From: Candidatus Bathyarchaeota archaeon
GTDB taxonomy: Archaea; Thermoproteota; Bathyarchaeia; TCS64
Assembly: GCA_016934355.1 (NCBI GenBank)
Contig: JAFGTA010000039.1
Coordinates: forward strand, 1-20,889
Reading direction: 5' to 3'
DNA: 20,889 bases
Below the pieces are notes generated by a model. The model had not been told where the DNA came from, did no database searches, and saw only the letters and a program-made list of their open reading frames with translations. Shown piece after piece: positions 1 to 6,828 of the stretch. A program made the translations under genes and the position numbers. The first letter of the stretch is position 1. Each line of letters begins with the position of its first letter.

Positions 1-375
1 AACATCTCGGGGGACGGCAGCTTCGCCATGACCGAGAACAACCTAGCAGTGGCGGTGGACGAGGAGCTCCCCATCGTCGTCGTTATACTCAACAACGGTA
101 TGCTGGGCATGGTGGCCCAGTGGCAGCGGCTCTTCATGGGCGGAAGGTACTCCGCCGTCAACAGGGACTACACCGTGGACTTCCCGGGTCTCGCCGAGAA
201 CTACGGCGCCCACGGGGTACGGGCTGAGACCATGAGGGAGCTGAACGCGGAGCTCCGGAGGGCGGTGGACGCGGACTACACGACGGTGATTGACGTGCCC
301 ATAGACCCGGAGGAGAACGTGTACCCCATGATTCCGCCGGGGATGGGTTTAAAGGACATATTGACGAAGGAGTAG
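1..375 (+). CDS. ilvB: Acetolactate synthase large subunit, C-terminal part (cut by window start)
   Basis: This is the last 124 residues of a thiamine-diphosphate enzyme, open from base 1 with no start in the window. The ThDP/Mg-binding motif begins almost at once: GDGSFAMTENNLAVAV followed by LPIVVVILNNGMLGMV, the GDG...NN signature of the C-terminal ThDP domain. The stretch MVAQWQRLF is typical of acetolactate synthase catalytic subunits. Acetolactate synthase joins two pyruvates, or pyruvate and 2-oxobutyrate, in the first common step of branched-chain amino acid synthesis. The regulatory subunit gene starts two bases after the stop codon, which supports this assignment over other ThDP enzymes such as glyoxylate carboligase or pyruvate oxidase. 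The SD-like GGAG of the next gene lies inside its last codons, so translation of the two is probably coupled. Confidence 0.93.
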   Translation, partial: NISGDGSFAMTENNLAVAVDEELPIVVVILNNGMLGMVAQWQRLFMGGRYSAVNRDYTVDFPGLAENYGAHGVRAETMRELNAELRRAVDADYTTVIDVPIDPEENVYPMIPPGMGLKDILTKE

Positions 376-377
376 TC

Positions 378-875
378 GTGAAACCCCTCAACATCATCAG
401 CTTCATGGTGGAGAACAAGCCGGGCGTCCTCTTCAACATAAGCAACAACTTCCGGCGCAAGAACTTCAACATCCACAGCATCACCGCCATCGCCGGTGAG
501 GACGAGGACACCACAAGGATCACCATCACGACGCAGGGAGACGCACAGGAGATCACCAAGCTCGTGGAGCAGCTGGACAAGATGGTGGACGTCATCGCCG
601 TCAAACGCCTCGACCCCCTCAGGACGGTCCAGCGCGACTTGGCGCTTGTGAAGCTCCGCACCGCCGACCCCCTGGCTCAGGAGGAGGCGCTGGAGACCAT
701 CAACCACTACAAGGGGCTGATCCTGGACATTAAGCCTGACACGGTCATTGCTCAGGTCACCGGCTCCGTGAACGAGGTCAGCGAGTTCATGAGGGACGTG
801 AAGCACATCGGTATTATCGAGTCCGCGAGGACAGGGATCACCGCCATCGAGAAGGGCTGGATCACTCTAGAGTAG
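378..875 (+). CDS. ilvH: Acetolactate synthase small (regulatory) subunit
   Basis: A 165-residue protein of the usual IlvH length. It has an N-terminal ACT domain (about residues 3-75; NIISFMVENKPGVLFNISN, then NIHSITAI) and a C-terminal AHAS small-subunit domain (about 80-155). It binds the large subunit, raises its activity and in most organisms mediates feedback inhibition by valine or another branched-chain amino acid. The GTG start at 378 is chosen because it lies two bases after the ilvB stop, with GGAG at 369-372 as ribosome binding site, and because ACT domains of this family begin within a few residues of the start. ilvC does not follow; the next gene has its own promoter, so the transcript probably ends near 880. 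Confidence 0.95.
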   Translation: MKPLNIISFMVENKPGVLFNISNNFRRKNFNIHSITAIAGEDEDTTRITITTQGDAQEITKLVEQLDKMVDVIAVKRLDPLRTVQRDLALVKLRTADPLAQEEALETINHYKGLILDIKPDTVIAQVTGSVNEVSEFMRDVKHIGIIESARTGITAIEKGWITLE

Positions 876-882
876 ACCCACA

Positions 883-892
883 TTTTATTATC
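883..892 (+). promoter_or_regulatory. Archaeal TATA-like box for the 915 glutaminase gene
   Basis: TTTTATTATC lies in the 39-base gap after ilvH. Its centre is about 28 bases upstream of the ATG at 915, the spacing expected for an archaeal TATA box giving a leaderless or nearly leaderless mRNA. There is no Shine-Dalgarno sequence close to the ATG. The site is inferred from position and composition only. Confidence 0.5.
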
Positions 893-914
893 GCCTGCAA
901 CGTCACTTTGAGGT

Positions 915-1949
915 ATGTGCCAATTAGCCGCCTACATCGGAGACCGACCGGTCGCCCCGCTTCTACTTGAGACCCTGAGGCTTCAGGAAGGGTACTTCGG
1001 TGGCCAAGCCACGGGGATGGCCACACTTGACGCGGGAAGGATCAGCGTCGTAAAGAAGCCGGGGGCGGTCGAGCATGTGAAAGCCAGCTCGGACATACTT
1101 TCGCTGACCGGCTCCACCGGCATAGCCCACAGCAGGTACAGCCCCAGCGTCCTCAAGGGCCCCGAGTACAACATGGAGGGCAACGCCCACCCGTGGACCA
1201 CCCCGGACGGCACGGCGGCGCTGATGCATAACGGCATTATAAACAACTACAAGGAGCACTGGGACGCCCTCAAAGAGGGCTACACCTTCACCAGCTACAG
1301 CCCGGAGACCGGTGACATCACGGACAGCGAGGTCGCGGTCTACCTCCTCGACAGGAAACTCAGGCAGGGGAAGGGACTGCGGGACGCCCTCAGGGAGACG
1401 GCGAACAGCCTCAAGGGCATGGTGCTGCTCGTCGCCGTGTCAGCGGACGAGCCTGAGACGGTGTACGTCACCAACTGGATACAGGCGTGCACGTTAGCCA
1501 AGGGAGACGGCGAGACCATGTTCACAAGCAGCAGGCTCGGCCTCTCTCACGTCCGGGACATGTTCGACGTCTTCACGGCGCCCCGTAACAGCCTAATCAA
1601 GCTAACCCGTGACCGGGTAGAGGTGGAGAAGCTCGACCCCAGTAGACGCGCCCCCGACCCGAAGCTGGACGAGGACGCCCTCCTCAGATACTCGCTCCGG
1701 GTGCTCAGGGAGAAGGGGGAGCTGGACAGCGTCGGGCTTCTCCTCGCCCTCGCCCCTGAAGGGTGGGAGGAGGCATTCGGCCTCGACAGGGAGAGCTGGC
1801 TCAGCCTCTTCAGGATTGGCTGGGGCGACCAAAACCAGGTGATGGAGCCCCTCGCCGAGATGGCTGAGAAGGGGCTGATAGGGAGGAAGGTGCGTCCTCA
1901 TCTGGAGGGCGGCGTCGAGGTGCCGAGGGTGTTCTGGTCGGCGCCTTAA
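915..1949 (+). CDS. Class II (Ntn) glutamine amidotransferase-like protein, paralogue 1
   Basis: A 344-residue protein starting MCQLAAYIGD. The Cys after the initiator Met matches the catalytic N-terminal nucleophile of GlmS/PurF-type glutaminases, which fixes the start at 915. Other family landmarks are visible: AHSRYS (about 71-76, the arginine substrate loop), NAHPW (90-94), MHNGIINNY (104-112, the Asn-Gly oxyanion motif) and TDSEVAVYLL (about 138-147). There is no SIS, PRTase or synthetase domain. The last ~100 residues are charged and helical and hold an REKGELDSVGLLLAL segment resembling a small winged-helix module. The acceptor of any released ammonia is unknown. A close paralogue of the same length sits at 6829-7869. 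A glutamine-hydrolysing enzyme is likely; the physiological product cannot be read from sequence. Confidence 0.85.
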   Translation: MCQLAAYIGDRPVAPLLLETLRLQEGYFGGQATGMATLDAGRISVVKKPGAVEHVKASSDILSLTGSTGIAHSRYSPSVLKGPEYNMEGNAHPWTTPDGTAALMHNGIINNYKEHWDALKEGYTFTSYSPETGDITDSEVAVYLLDRKLRQGKGLRDALRETANSLKGMVLLVAVSADEPETVYVTNWIQACTLAKGDGETMFTSSRLGLSHVRDMFDVFTAPRNSLIKLTRDRVEVEKLDPSRRAPDPKLDEDALLRYSLRVLREKGELDSVGLLLALAPEGWEEAFGLDRESWLSLFRIGWGDQNQVMEPLAEMAEKGLIGRKVRPHLEGGVEVPRVFWSAP

Positions 1950-2004
1950 CCCTCGCGCCCTGTTGTGTGCAAATAAAAGAGGTAGGCGCCCTGTCTGAGA
2001 GCCT

Positions 2005-3075
2005 CTACTTCAGTACCTTCTTGAATAGCTTGAGGTCGTTGGCGCCCAGTATCTTCCTGATGTCGTCGTCGGAGTAGCCGCGGGACACCATGCCCTCTGT
2101 GAGGCTCGGGAACCTGGTTATGTTGTCGAGGCCGGGGAACCCGCAGCCGCCGTCGAGGTCGGATCCGATGCCCACGTGGCTGGCGCCCACCAGCTCGACG
2201 GCGTGGTCGAGGTGGTCCAGCCAGTCGTGGATGGTTACCTTCTTGACTGCCTCGGGGTCGAAGCCGACGCCGTCCTTGATGAACCCCCCGCAGAAGCTGA
2301 GGTTCATGACGCCTCCCTTCTCCGCCAGAGCCTTGATCTGGTCGTCCTTGAGGTTCCTGTGGTGGCTGCAGAGGGCCTTGCAGTTGCTGTGAGTGGCTAT
2401 GACGGGGTCGCTGCTCCGCTCGATGACGTCCCAGAACCCTGTCTCGTTGAGGTGGCTGATGTCCACGAGCATCCCGAGCCTGTTCATCTCGCTGACCACC
2501 TCTCCGCCGAACTCTGTGAGGTGGCTGCCGGAGTCCGCGCCCGAGCCGTCGCCCAGTTCGTTCCGGGGGAAGTGGGTCAGGGTGAGAGACCTGACGCCGA
2601 GCCTATAGATGGTTCGGAGTGCCTCTATGCTGCCTTCGAGGGGCTCGCCTCCCTCGACTGTGATCACCGCCGCGATCTTTCCGTCTTTGATTGTCTTCAT
2701 TATCTCGCGGTGGTTTGTCGCCACCGCTATCCGGTCCTGATTCTGATCGACCTCGGCGGCGAAGGTGTCGAGCATCTGCACTAGGCGGCGCAGCCTAGCA
2801 GTGTGCAGGGGGCTGACGTACATGGCGAAGAGGAGGCAGTCTACGCCTCCCTCCATTATACGTGGGATGTCTATCTGCCCGTGCTCCGATCTCTCGCCTA
2901 GGGTCCTCCTCGGCGGGTAGGCGCCCTCCCCAGAGGTGATGAACGGGGGCGCCTTGATGAGGTGGAGAACGGTGTCGTTGTGTGTGTCCACTACCAGTGA
3001 GTCCCTGTGGAGGGCTTTCGCTCTCTCCGTCTGCTCCTTCGTGAGGTTAAACATGGAGATATTTAGCGTGGCCAT
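2005..3075 (-). CDS. Membrane/renal dipeptidase family (M19) metallopeptidase
   Basis: A 356-residue amidohydrolase-fold dipeptidase. The binuclear zinc ligands of the M19 family are recognisable in order: H32-x-D34 (VVDTHNDT), bridging E141 (VEGGE), H208 (VDISHL), H229 (ATHSN), and D306 in GIGSDLDGG. The segment SHHRNLKDDQIKALAEKGG is characteristic of the family. Members hydrolyse dipeptides, including those with a C-terminal D-residue, and some act on beta-lactams. There is no signal peptide, so a cytoplasmic enzyme is expected. The ATG at 3075 gives the full N-terminus; an ATG at residue 8 (3054) is an alternative. It lies 28 bases downstream of the alcohol dehydrogenase gene on the same strand, so the two probably form an operon. 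Specificity is not predictable. Confidence 0.93.
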   Translation of the reverse strand: MATLNISMFNLTKEQTERAKALHRDSLVVDTHNDTVLHLIKAPPFITSGEGAYPPRRTLGERSEHGQIDIPRIMEGGVDCLLFAMYVSPLHTARLRRLVQMLDTFAAEVDQNQDRIAVATNHREIMKTIKDGKIAAVITVEGGEPLEGSIEALRTIYRLGVRSLTLTHFPRNELGDGSGADSGSHLTEFGGEVVSEMNRLGMLVDISHLNETGFWDVIERSSDPVIATHSNCKALCSHHRNLKDDQIKALAEKGGVMNLSFCGGFIKDGVGFDPEAVKKVTIHDWLDHLDHAVELVGASHVGIGSDLDGGCGFPGLDNITRFPSLTEGMVSRGYSDDDIRKILGANDLKLFKKVLK

Positions 3076-3103
3076 GCATTTAGCAGGATCGGAGAAAGGG
3101 GGG

Positions 3104-4234
3104 TTAGCCCTGTATGGCGCTCTTGATGCCTTTTCGGGCTTTTACGGCGTCGATGGCTTTCTGGGCGTCCTTCACCTTGTACTTGTGGGTGACTACCTCG
3201 TGTAGGGGCATCCTGTCCATACTGAGCCGCATCAGGTCCAGGCTTGTGGCGAACTGGGCCGCGGGGTACGCCCAGCTCCCCAGTATGTCCATGTCCTTGA
3301 AGCAGATGGTGTGGGGGTTTACTAGCACGGGGCCTGGGTCGGTGTAGTGGCCGACCTCGACGAACTTGCCTCCTCGGCGGGTCATGTCGATGCCCTCGGG
3401 AACCGCCGCCGGGACGCCGACGCATTCGATTACGACGTCTGCGCCCAGGCCTCCTGTGAGCCTGTTGACTTCGGCGACCCGTTCCTCCGACGTCTTGAGC
3501 TGCCTCATGTCGATGACGTGGTCTGCTCCGAGCTTCTCCGCCATCTTGAGTCGCTCGTCCACCATGTCGACGCTGATTATCTTGCCTGCGCCGCTGAGGG
3601 ACGCGGTGGCGACTGCGAGGAGCCCGATGGCTCCGGCTCCCTGCACGATGACGCTGCCGCCTACCCTGAAGCCCTCGCCGTAGGTGGGGAGCCCGGGCGC
3701 GACGGAGCGCTCGAAGGCTCTGCTGCTGACGGCCATGGGCTCGCTGAGCACGGCGACCTCGGGGGGCACCTCGTCGGGTACCTTGTAGACCCAGTAGTGC
3801 TCGGCGTCGACGTATATCTTCTCGGCCCAGCCTCCGAGGAGGTGGGGTGGCTCGGCGCTGGTGGTGTTGACTCCCATCACCTTTCTGCCGGTGCAGAGGG
3901 TGGGCTTGTGGGGCATGAAGTGACAGAAGTAGCAGTCGCCGCAGAACCTGTTGGTGCCGGGTACGACGACGACCCTGTCGCCTTCCGTGAGGGGCTGGCC
4001 TCTGACCTCGTGGCCTCTGGCTTCCTCGCCTATCTCCTCTATTGTGCCTACGAACTCGTGGCCTGGTATGATTGGGTAGGGGACCTTCATGTTGCCGCCG
4101 TAGATGTGCATGTCTGTCCCGCAGACGCCGCAGAGCTCCATCCGCATGAGGAACCCGTTGGGCTGGACGTCGGGCTCGGGGTAGTCTACTACCTTGAGTT
4201 TGCCTACGTCTTCTAGGATTGCTGCCTTAACCAT
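3104..4234 (-). CDS. Zinc-dependent medium-chain alcohol dehydrogenase (threonine/sorbitol dehydrogenase-like)
   Basis: A 376-residue MDR-superfamily dehydrogenase. The catalytic zinc site is visible as C35-G-V-C-G-T-D41 and GHE (58-60). A structural zinc lobe has C98, C101, C104 and C114; the last spacing is nine residues rather than the usual seven, a small insertion. The Rossmann NAD(P)-binding motif GAGAIG is at 199-204, followed by an acidic residue in IISVDMVDE, which favours NAD over NADP. The family oxidises secondary alcohols, polyols or threonine; the substrate is not deducible here. Promoter-like sequence precedes the ATG. The dipeptidase gene follows after 28 bases, so a shared transcript is likely. 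An open frame of 289 codons on the opposite strand (3347-4216) is a composition artefact. Confidence 0.93.
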   Translation of the reverse strand: MVKAAILEDVGKLKVVDYPEPDVQPNGFLMRMELCGVCGTDMHIYGGNMKVPYPIIPGHEFVGTIEEIGEEARGHEVRGQPLTEGDRVVVVPGTNRFCGDCYFCHFMPHKPTLCTGRKVMGVNTTSAEPPHLLGGWAEKIYVDAEHYWVYKVPDEVPPEVAVLSEPMAVSSRAFERSVAPGLPTYGEGFRVGGSVIVQGAGAIGLLAVATASLSGAGKIISVDMVDERLKMAEKLGADHVIDMRQLKTSEERVAEVNRLTGGLGADVVIECVGVPAAVPEGIDMTRRGGKFVEVGHYTDPGPVLVNPHTICFKDMDILGSWAYPAAQFATSLDLMRLSMDRMPLHEVVTHKYKVKDAQKAIDAVKARKGIKSAIQG

Positions 4235-4253
4235 GTCTAGTGATGGGGTTTTA

Positions 4254-4263
4254 TGGATTAAAC
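4254..4263 (-). promoter_or_regulatory. TATA-like box for the alcohol dehydrogenase-dipeptidase operon
   Basis: On the minus strand TTTAATCCAT is centred about 25 bases upstream of the ATG at 4234. A second AT-rich candidate, CATAAAACC, lies slightly closer. The spacing predicts a leaderless transcript. No Shine-Dalgarno sequence is seen. Confidence 0.45.
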
Positions 4264-4303
4264 AGTTGCCGATGGCAGGCGCGGATGTTCCCTGTTGCCG
4301 GGG

Positions 4304-4387
4304 ATAAGCGTTTTCCGGGGGCGACTTGGGCCTTGGATCGTCGACTCGGCATTTCCCTTATAAGAGGTTACTTGTTATAAGCGTTTT
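4304..4387. repeat. Pair of imperfect direct repeats in the gap upstream of the adh operon
   Basis: The 237-base gap between 4235 and 4471 has no convincing gene. It contains ATAAGCGTTTT twice (4304-4314 and 4377-4387), each followed by a G-run (CCGGGGG and TTAGGGG), 73 bases apart. A further TTATAAG lies at 4359-4365. They could be regulator sites or promoter remnants; the function is unknown. Confidence 0.4.
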
Positions 4388-4471
4388 TTAGGGGAGGGAT
4401 GACCTTTTCTGCGCCGTCACCGGCATCAGAATTACTGTTTTTTAGTGTAAATATGCTGGATTTGAAGGGTG

Positions 4472-4876
4472 CTAGCCGTCCGTGACCTTGATGTCGAAGT
4501 GATAAGTGTGAGTCTCGCCGCCCTTGCATATCTCCTTGACGAGCACGTACTCGCCGGGCGTCAGACCGCGTAGATCGATCTCCTGGGTGAAAGAGTCGAA
4601 CCTCCGGAGGCTCGCCGCGACCGCGGGGACGGCGTCGACTGGCATGACCTGCACCCACTCGCCGTCCACGTAGGCGAGGATGCGGTAGTCGTAGCCTGTG
4701 ATGACCTCGTCGAAGCTCCTGTTGCTGACGGTGAGGACCAGCGTCTCGCCCTCGGCGAAGCTCAGCTTATTGACGGTGACGCCGAACAGGTTCTCGGCTG
4801 CGCCCCGGGCGCCGAAGCTGAATAGGATAGACACGGCGAGGAGCGCCACCCCAGCGTAGTAGAGCCTCTTGATCAT
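4472..4876 (-). CDS. Secreted small protein with a bacterial/archaeal Ig-like domain
   Basis: A 134-residue protein. Residues 1-26 form a signal peptide: MIKR, a hydrophobic core (YYAGVALLAVSILFSF) and a small-residue cleavage region (GARGAA). The rest is a single beta-sandwich: a strand-rich LSFAEGETLVLTVSNRS, a GYDYRILAYVDGEWVQV hairpin and a LTPGEYVLVKEI strand. This pattern is seen in small Ig-like (Big_14-type) domains of surface proteins. The gene starts 14 bases after the beta-helix-like gene and is surely cotranscribed with it. A joint role at the cell surface is an inference; no catalytic residues are visible. Its C-terminus ends shortly after the last strand (FDIKVTDG). Confidence 0.8.
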   Translation of the reverse strand: MIKRLYYAGVALLAVSILFSFGARGAAENLFGVTVNKLSFAEGETLVLTVSNRSFDEVITGYDYRILAYVDGEWVQVMPVDAVPAVAASLRRFDSFTQEIDLRGLTPGEYVLVKEICKGGETHTYHFDIKVTDG

Positions 4877-4890
4877 CGCGCCACCAGGGT

Positions 4891-6639
4891 TCAGATGTGG
4901 TTTCTTAGTTTAAGGACCGTGGAGATAAAGATTACCAGCAGGCTACCGTAGGTCAGGTATAGGTTTTCGACTGGCAGGGTCGGCTCGTCCGTGGGGAACT
5001 CGAAAACGATGGGTGAAGGGGTCGTAAGGAAGGCTATGGTCTCCTGTAGCTCCGCGTCGCCTCTCGTGGCGGTGAGGACCCACTCGTCATCGTAGTTCGT
5101 GACGTACTTGTAGGGCTCGTAGAGCGGGTAGTATGAGCAGAACGTGATGTTAAAGAGAGCCCGCCCGCTCTCGTCGGACTCCCCCTCCCAGACGACGTTG
5201 CCGTCCTTGTCCTTAAGGACGAGGTTGACCCCTCTGACGACTCGCTCCCTGCCCTGGGTGACGACGGTGTACTCCTGTTTGACGGAGAACTTATCGTAGA
5301 TGTCGTAGGGATTGGATTTTTTTGGTCCCCACGTCACGCTGCCTCTGACGCTTGATTCGAGTCCACCGATCCAGTGGTTATTGACGTAGGCGTTCGAGAA
5401 GGCTATGTCGGCGTTCATGGTCACCGAGAGTATGTCTACGCTGGAGTTCGATACGTTGATCTCCTGACGGCATTTGTTCCGGGACACTGAGCTTGGGTAC
5501 AGGTACGGGTAATAGATTTCGGTGACGAAGCGTTTAACGAACGAGTCCTTGATGGCGACTCTGGAGTCCCCTACGTTATAGTAGTAATAGATTATTGAAT
5601 CATTGATGGTGGCGTTCGACGTGATCGACCTGATGCTGTAGACGTCGACGCCGGTGACGCTGATGTCGCTGTTCATCAAGTCGATCGCCAAGGGCTCAGC
5701 CAGCTCGCTGTTGATCAGGGTGACGTTCATGGCGTGGCTGGTTATGCTGAGCAAATCGATGGTGCTCCAGTGAACGTGTCTGCCAACAGGATCCGAGTCA
5801 AGCCGCAGTGAGCCGTTCACCACCCTGAATGAGAGGGAACTGAGGGTAGAGTTCTCTAGAACCGCTGTGGTGTCTGGCTCCTTTGACGGGTCGATGATCT
5901 GTGAACGCCACCAGTTGCCCTGTACGAGCCGGGATACGTACGAGTCAACGAGCCGCAGTTCACTCGACCTGTCGGCGAGTATCCTGAATACCGTTGAGCC
6001 TCTAGCCTCAAGCGTCGCCGACTCGTCAAAGCATAAACTATGATTCGCTATCAGGGTGTTCTCCAGGTAGCAGCTGCTCGACCCCATGAACCCTATATGA
6101 TCCATGTAGTGAGACGGCACGATGGTCGAGTCGTACGCCTCTAGTCTCGCGGTGTCGTTGAACACCATCCCGGCGAAGTCGTTGTATATGTTCTCTAGGT
6201 AGCTGCCGGGGAACTCGGGGGCGATGAGCGTGCAGTTCCGGAGAACCAGCCTCGCGTCGTCCTTGAACAGCATGAGACCGGAGATACTCACCGTCTGGTC
6301 CCTGAACTCCAGCACAGTGTCCCCGTCGAACACCGTCTGCTCGGTGATGTTAGTGTCGGGTCTAGGTACCCTGATCCACTTGAAGCGGTCCATGGGGGTC
6401 CACTGCGGCTCCTCGCTCCCCCAGGATTCAGGGACAGACGTCTCCGTTGCGAGGGGAGGAGGCACCATCAGTACGCTGTACGCGAGGACCAACCCAGCGA
6501 TGGACACGACGCCGAGATAGCTCCTCCAGCCTGAGAAGAGATCGCCGACGGCGTTGGCCAGACCGCCTTCTCTTCTGGGAGGCTCCTGCCCAGGCTCCAG
6601 CGGGCACCAGTCGCTTGCTCCGTCTTTCTTCATCGGCAT
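4891..6639 (-). CDS. Membrane-anchored, probably extracellular beta-helix-like protein
   Basis: A 582-residue protein with no enzyme motif that I recognise. A charged, proline-rich cytoplasmic tail (1-38) precedes a TM segment (about 40-60, SYLGVVSIAGLVLAYSVLMV). The middle (about 90-440) is made of short repeated units such as 'tleArgStvfril' and 'LINSELAEPLAIDLMNSDI', rich in N, S, D and T. These resemble turns of a right-handed parallel beta-helix in which each rung describes an element ('N-ST-/DS-'). Then comes a domain with a carboxypeptidase-regulatory/Ig-like strand pattern (about 455-545, LVLKDKDGNVVWEGESDESGRALFNI). A second TM helix lies at the extreme C-terminus (about 558-576). 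Cell-surface polysaccharide binding or adhesion is an inference. Two starts are possible: ATG at 6639, or ATG two codons later. Confidence 0.75.
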   Translation of the reverse strand: MPMKKDGASDWCPLEPGQEPPRREGGLANAVGDLFSGWRSYLGVVSIAGLVLAYSVLMVPPPLATETSVPESWGSEEPQWTPMDRFKWIRVPRPDTNITEQTVFDGDTVLEFRDQTVSISGLMLFKDDARLVLRNCTLIAPEFPGSYLENIYNDFAGMVFNDTARLEAYDSTIVPSHYMDHIGFMGSSSCYLENTLIANHSLCFDESATLEARGSTVFRILADRSSELRLVDSYVSRLVQGNWWRSQIIDPSKEPDTTAVLENSTLSSLSFRVVNGSLRLDSDPVGRHVHWSTIDLLSITSHAMNVTLINSELAEPLAIDLMNSDISVTGVDVYSIRSITSNATINDSIIYYYYNVGDSRVAIKDSFVKRFVTEIYYPYLYPSSVSRNKCRQEINVSNSSVDILSVTMNADIAFSNAYVNNHWIGGLESSVRGSVTWGPKKSNPYDIYDKFSVKQEYTVVTQGRERVVRGVNLVLKDKDGNVVWEGESDESGRALFNITFCSYYPLYEPYKYVTNYDDEWVLTATRGDAELQETIAFLTTPSPIVFEFPTDEPTLPVENLYLTYGSLLVIFISTVLKLRNHI

Positions 6640-6702
6640 CTTTCCGTTCAGTTCTTCATGTGAGAGGGAAGCATTCGGTGAAGATAAAAATCACGTGTAA
6701 AG

Positions 6703-6709
6703 TATAAAG
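6703..6709. promoter_or_regulatory. TATA-like element in the divergent intergenic region
   Basis: The 189-base gap 6640-6828 separates the divergent beta-helix and glutaminase genes. TATAAAG at 6703-6709 (also TTTATA on the minus strand) is the best TATA-like sequence for the surface operon, about 65 bases from its ATG. On the plus strand it sits 25 bases upstream of a tiny open frame at 6729. A second AT-rich stretch lies at 6680-6690. Confidence 0.35.
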
Positions 6710-6728
6710 TCTTTACGACAACCCGTGG

Positions 6729-6806
6729 ATGATCATCTTCCCCTACGTGAAAGGGAGCACCGTCGAGGGCGACGGCTTTTCTTCGGGGCAAGACCTTTTA
6801 CCTTAG
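6729..6806 (+). CDS. Possible 25-residue leaderless microprotein
   Basis: An ATG-started frame of 25 codons (MIIFPYVKGSTVEGDGFSSG...) with host-like C-ending codons lies in the gap upstream of the second glutaminase. A TATA-like box (TATAAAG, 6703-6709) is centred about 24 bases before the ATG, which would suit a leaderless mRNA. No family is recognised. It could also be a remnant or chance. Its stop overlaps the AT-rich region used as promoter by the 6829 gene. Confidence 0.25.
   Translation: MIIFPYVKGSTVEGDGFSSGQDLLP
6793..6802 (+). promoter_or_regulatory. TATA-like box for the 6829 glutaminase gene
   Basis: CCTTTTACCT is centred about 31 bases upstream of the ATG at 6829. The following sequence is AT-rich (TTAGAATTATC) and no Shine-Dalgarno is present. 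The placement parallels that of paralogue 1. Confidence 0.4.
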
Positions 6807-6828
6807 AATTATCACTCTTTGAACCGTC

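Noticed and set aside
2176..2784. 202-codon open frame on the plus strand opposite the dipeptidase
   Set aside because: Antisense shadow of a GC-rich gene; no recognisable motif, while M19 zinc ligands are present on the minus strand.
3347..4216. 289-codon open frame on the plus strand opposite the alcohol dehydrogenase gene
   Set aside because: Low-complexity D/A/V/G-rich translation with no family pattern; the minus-strand frame has clear zinc and Rossmann motifs.
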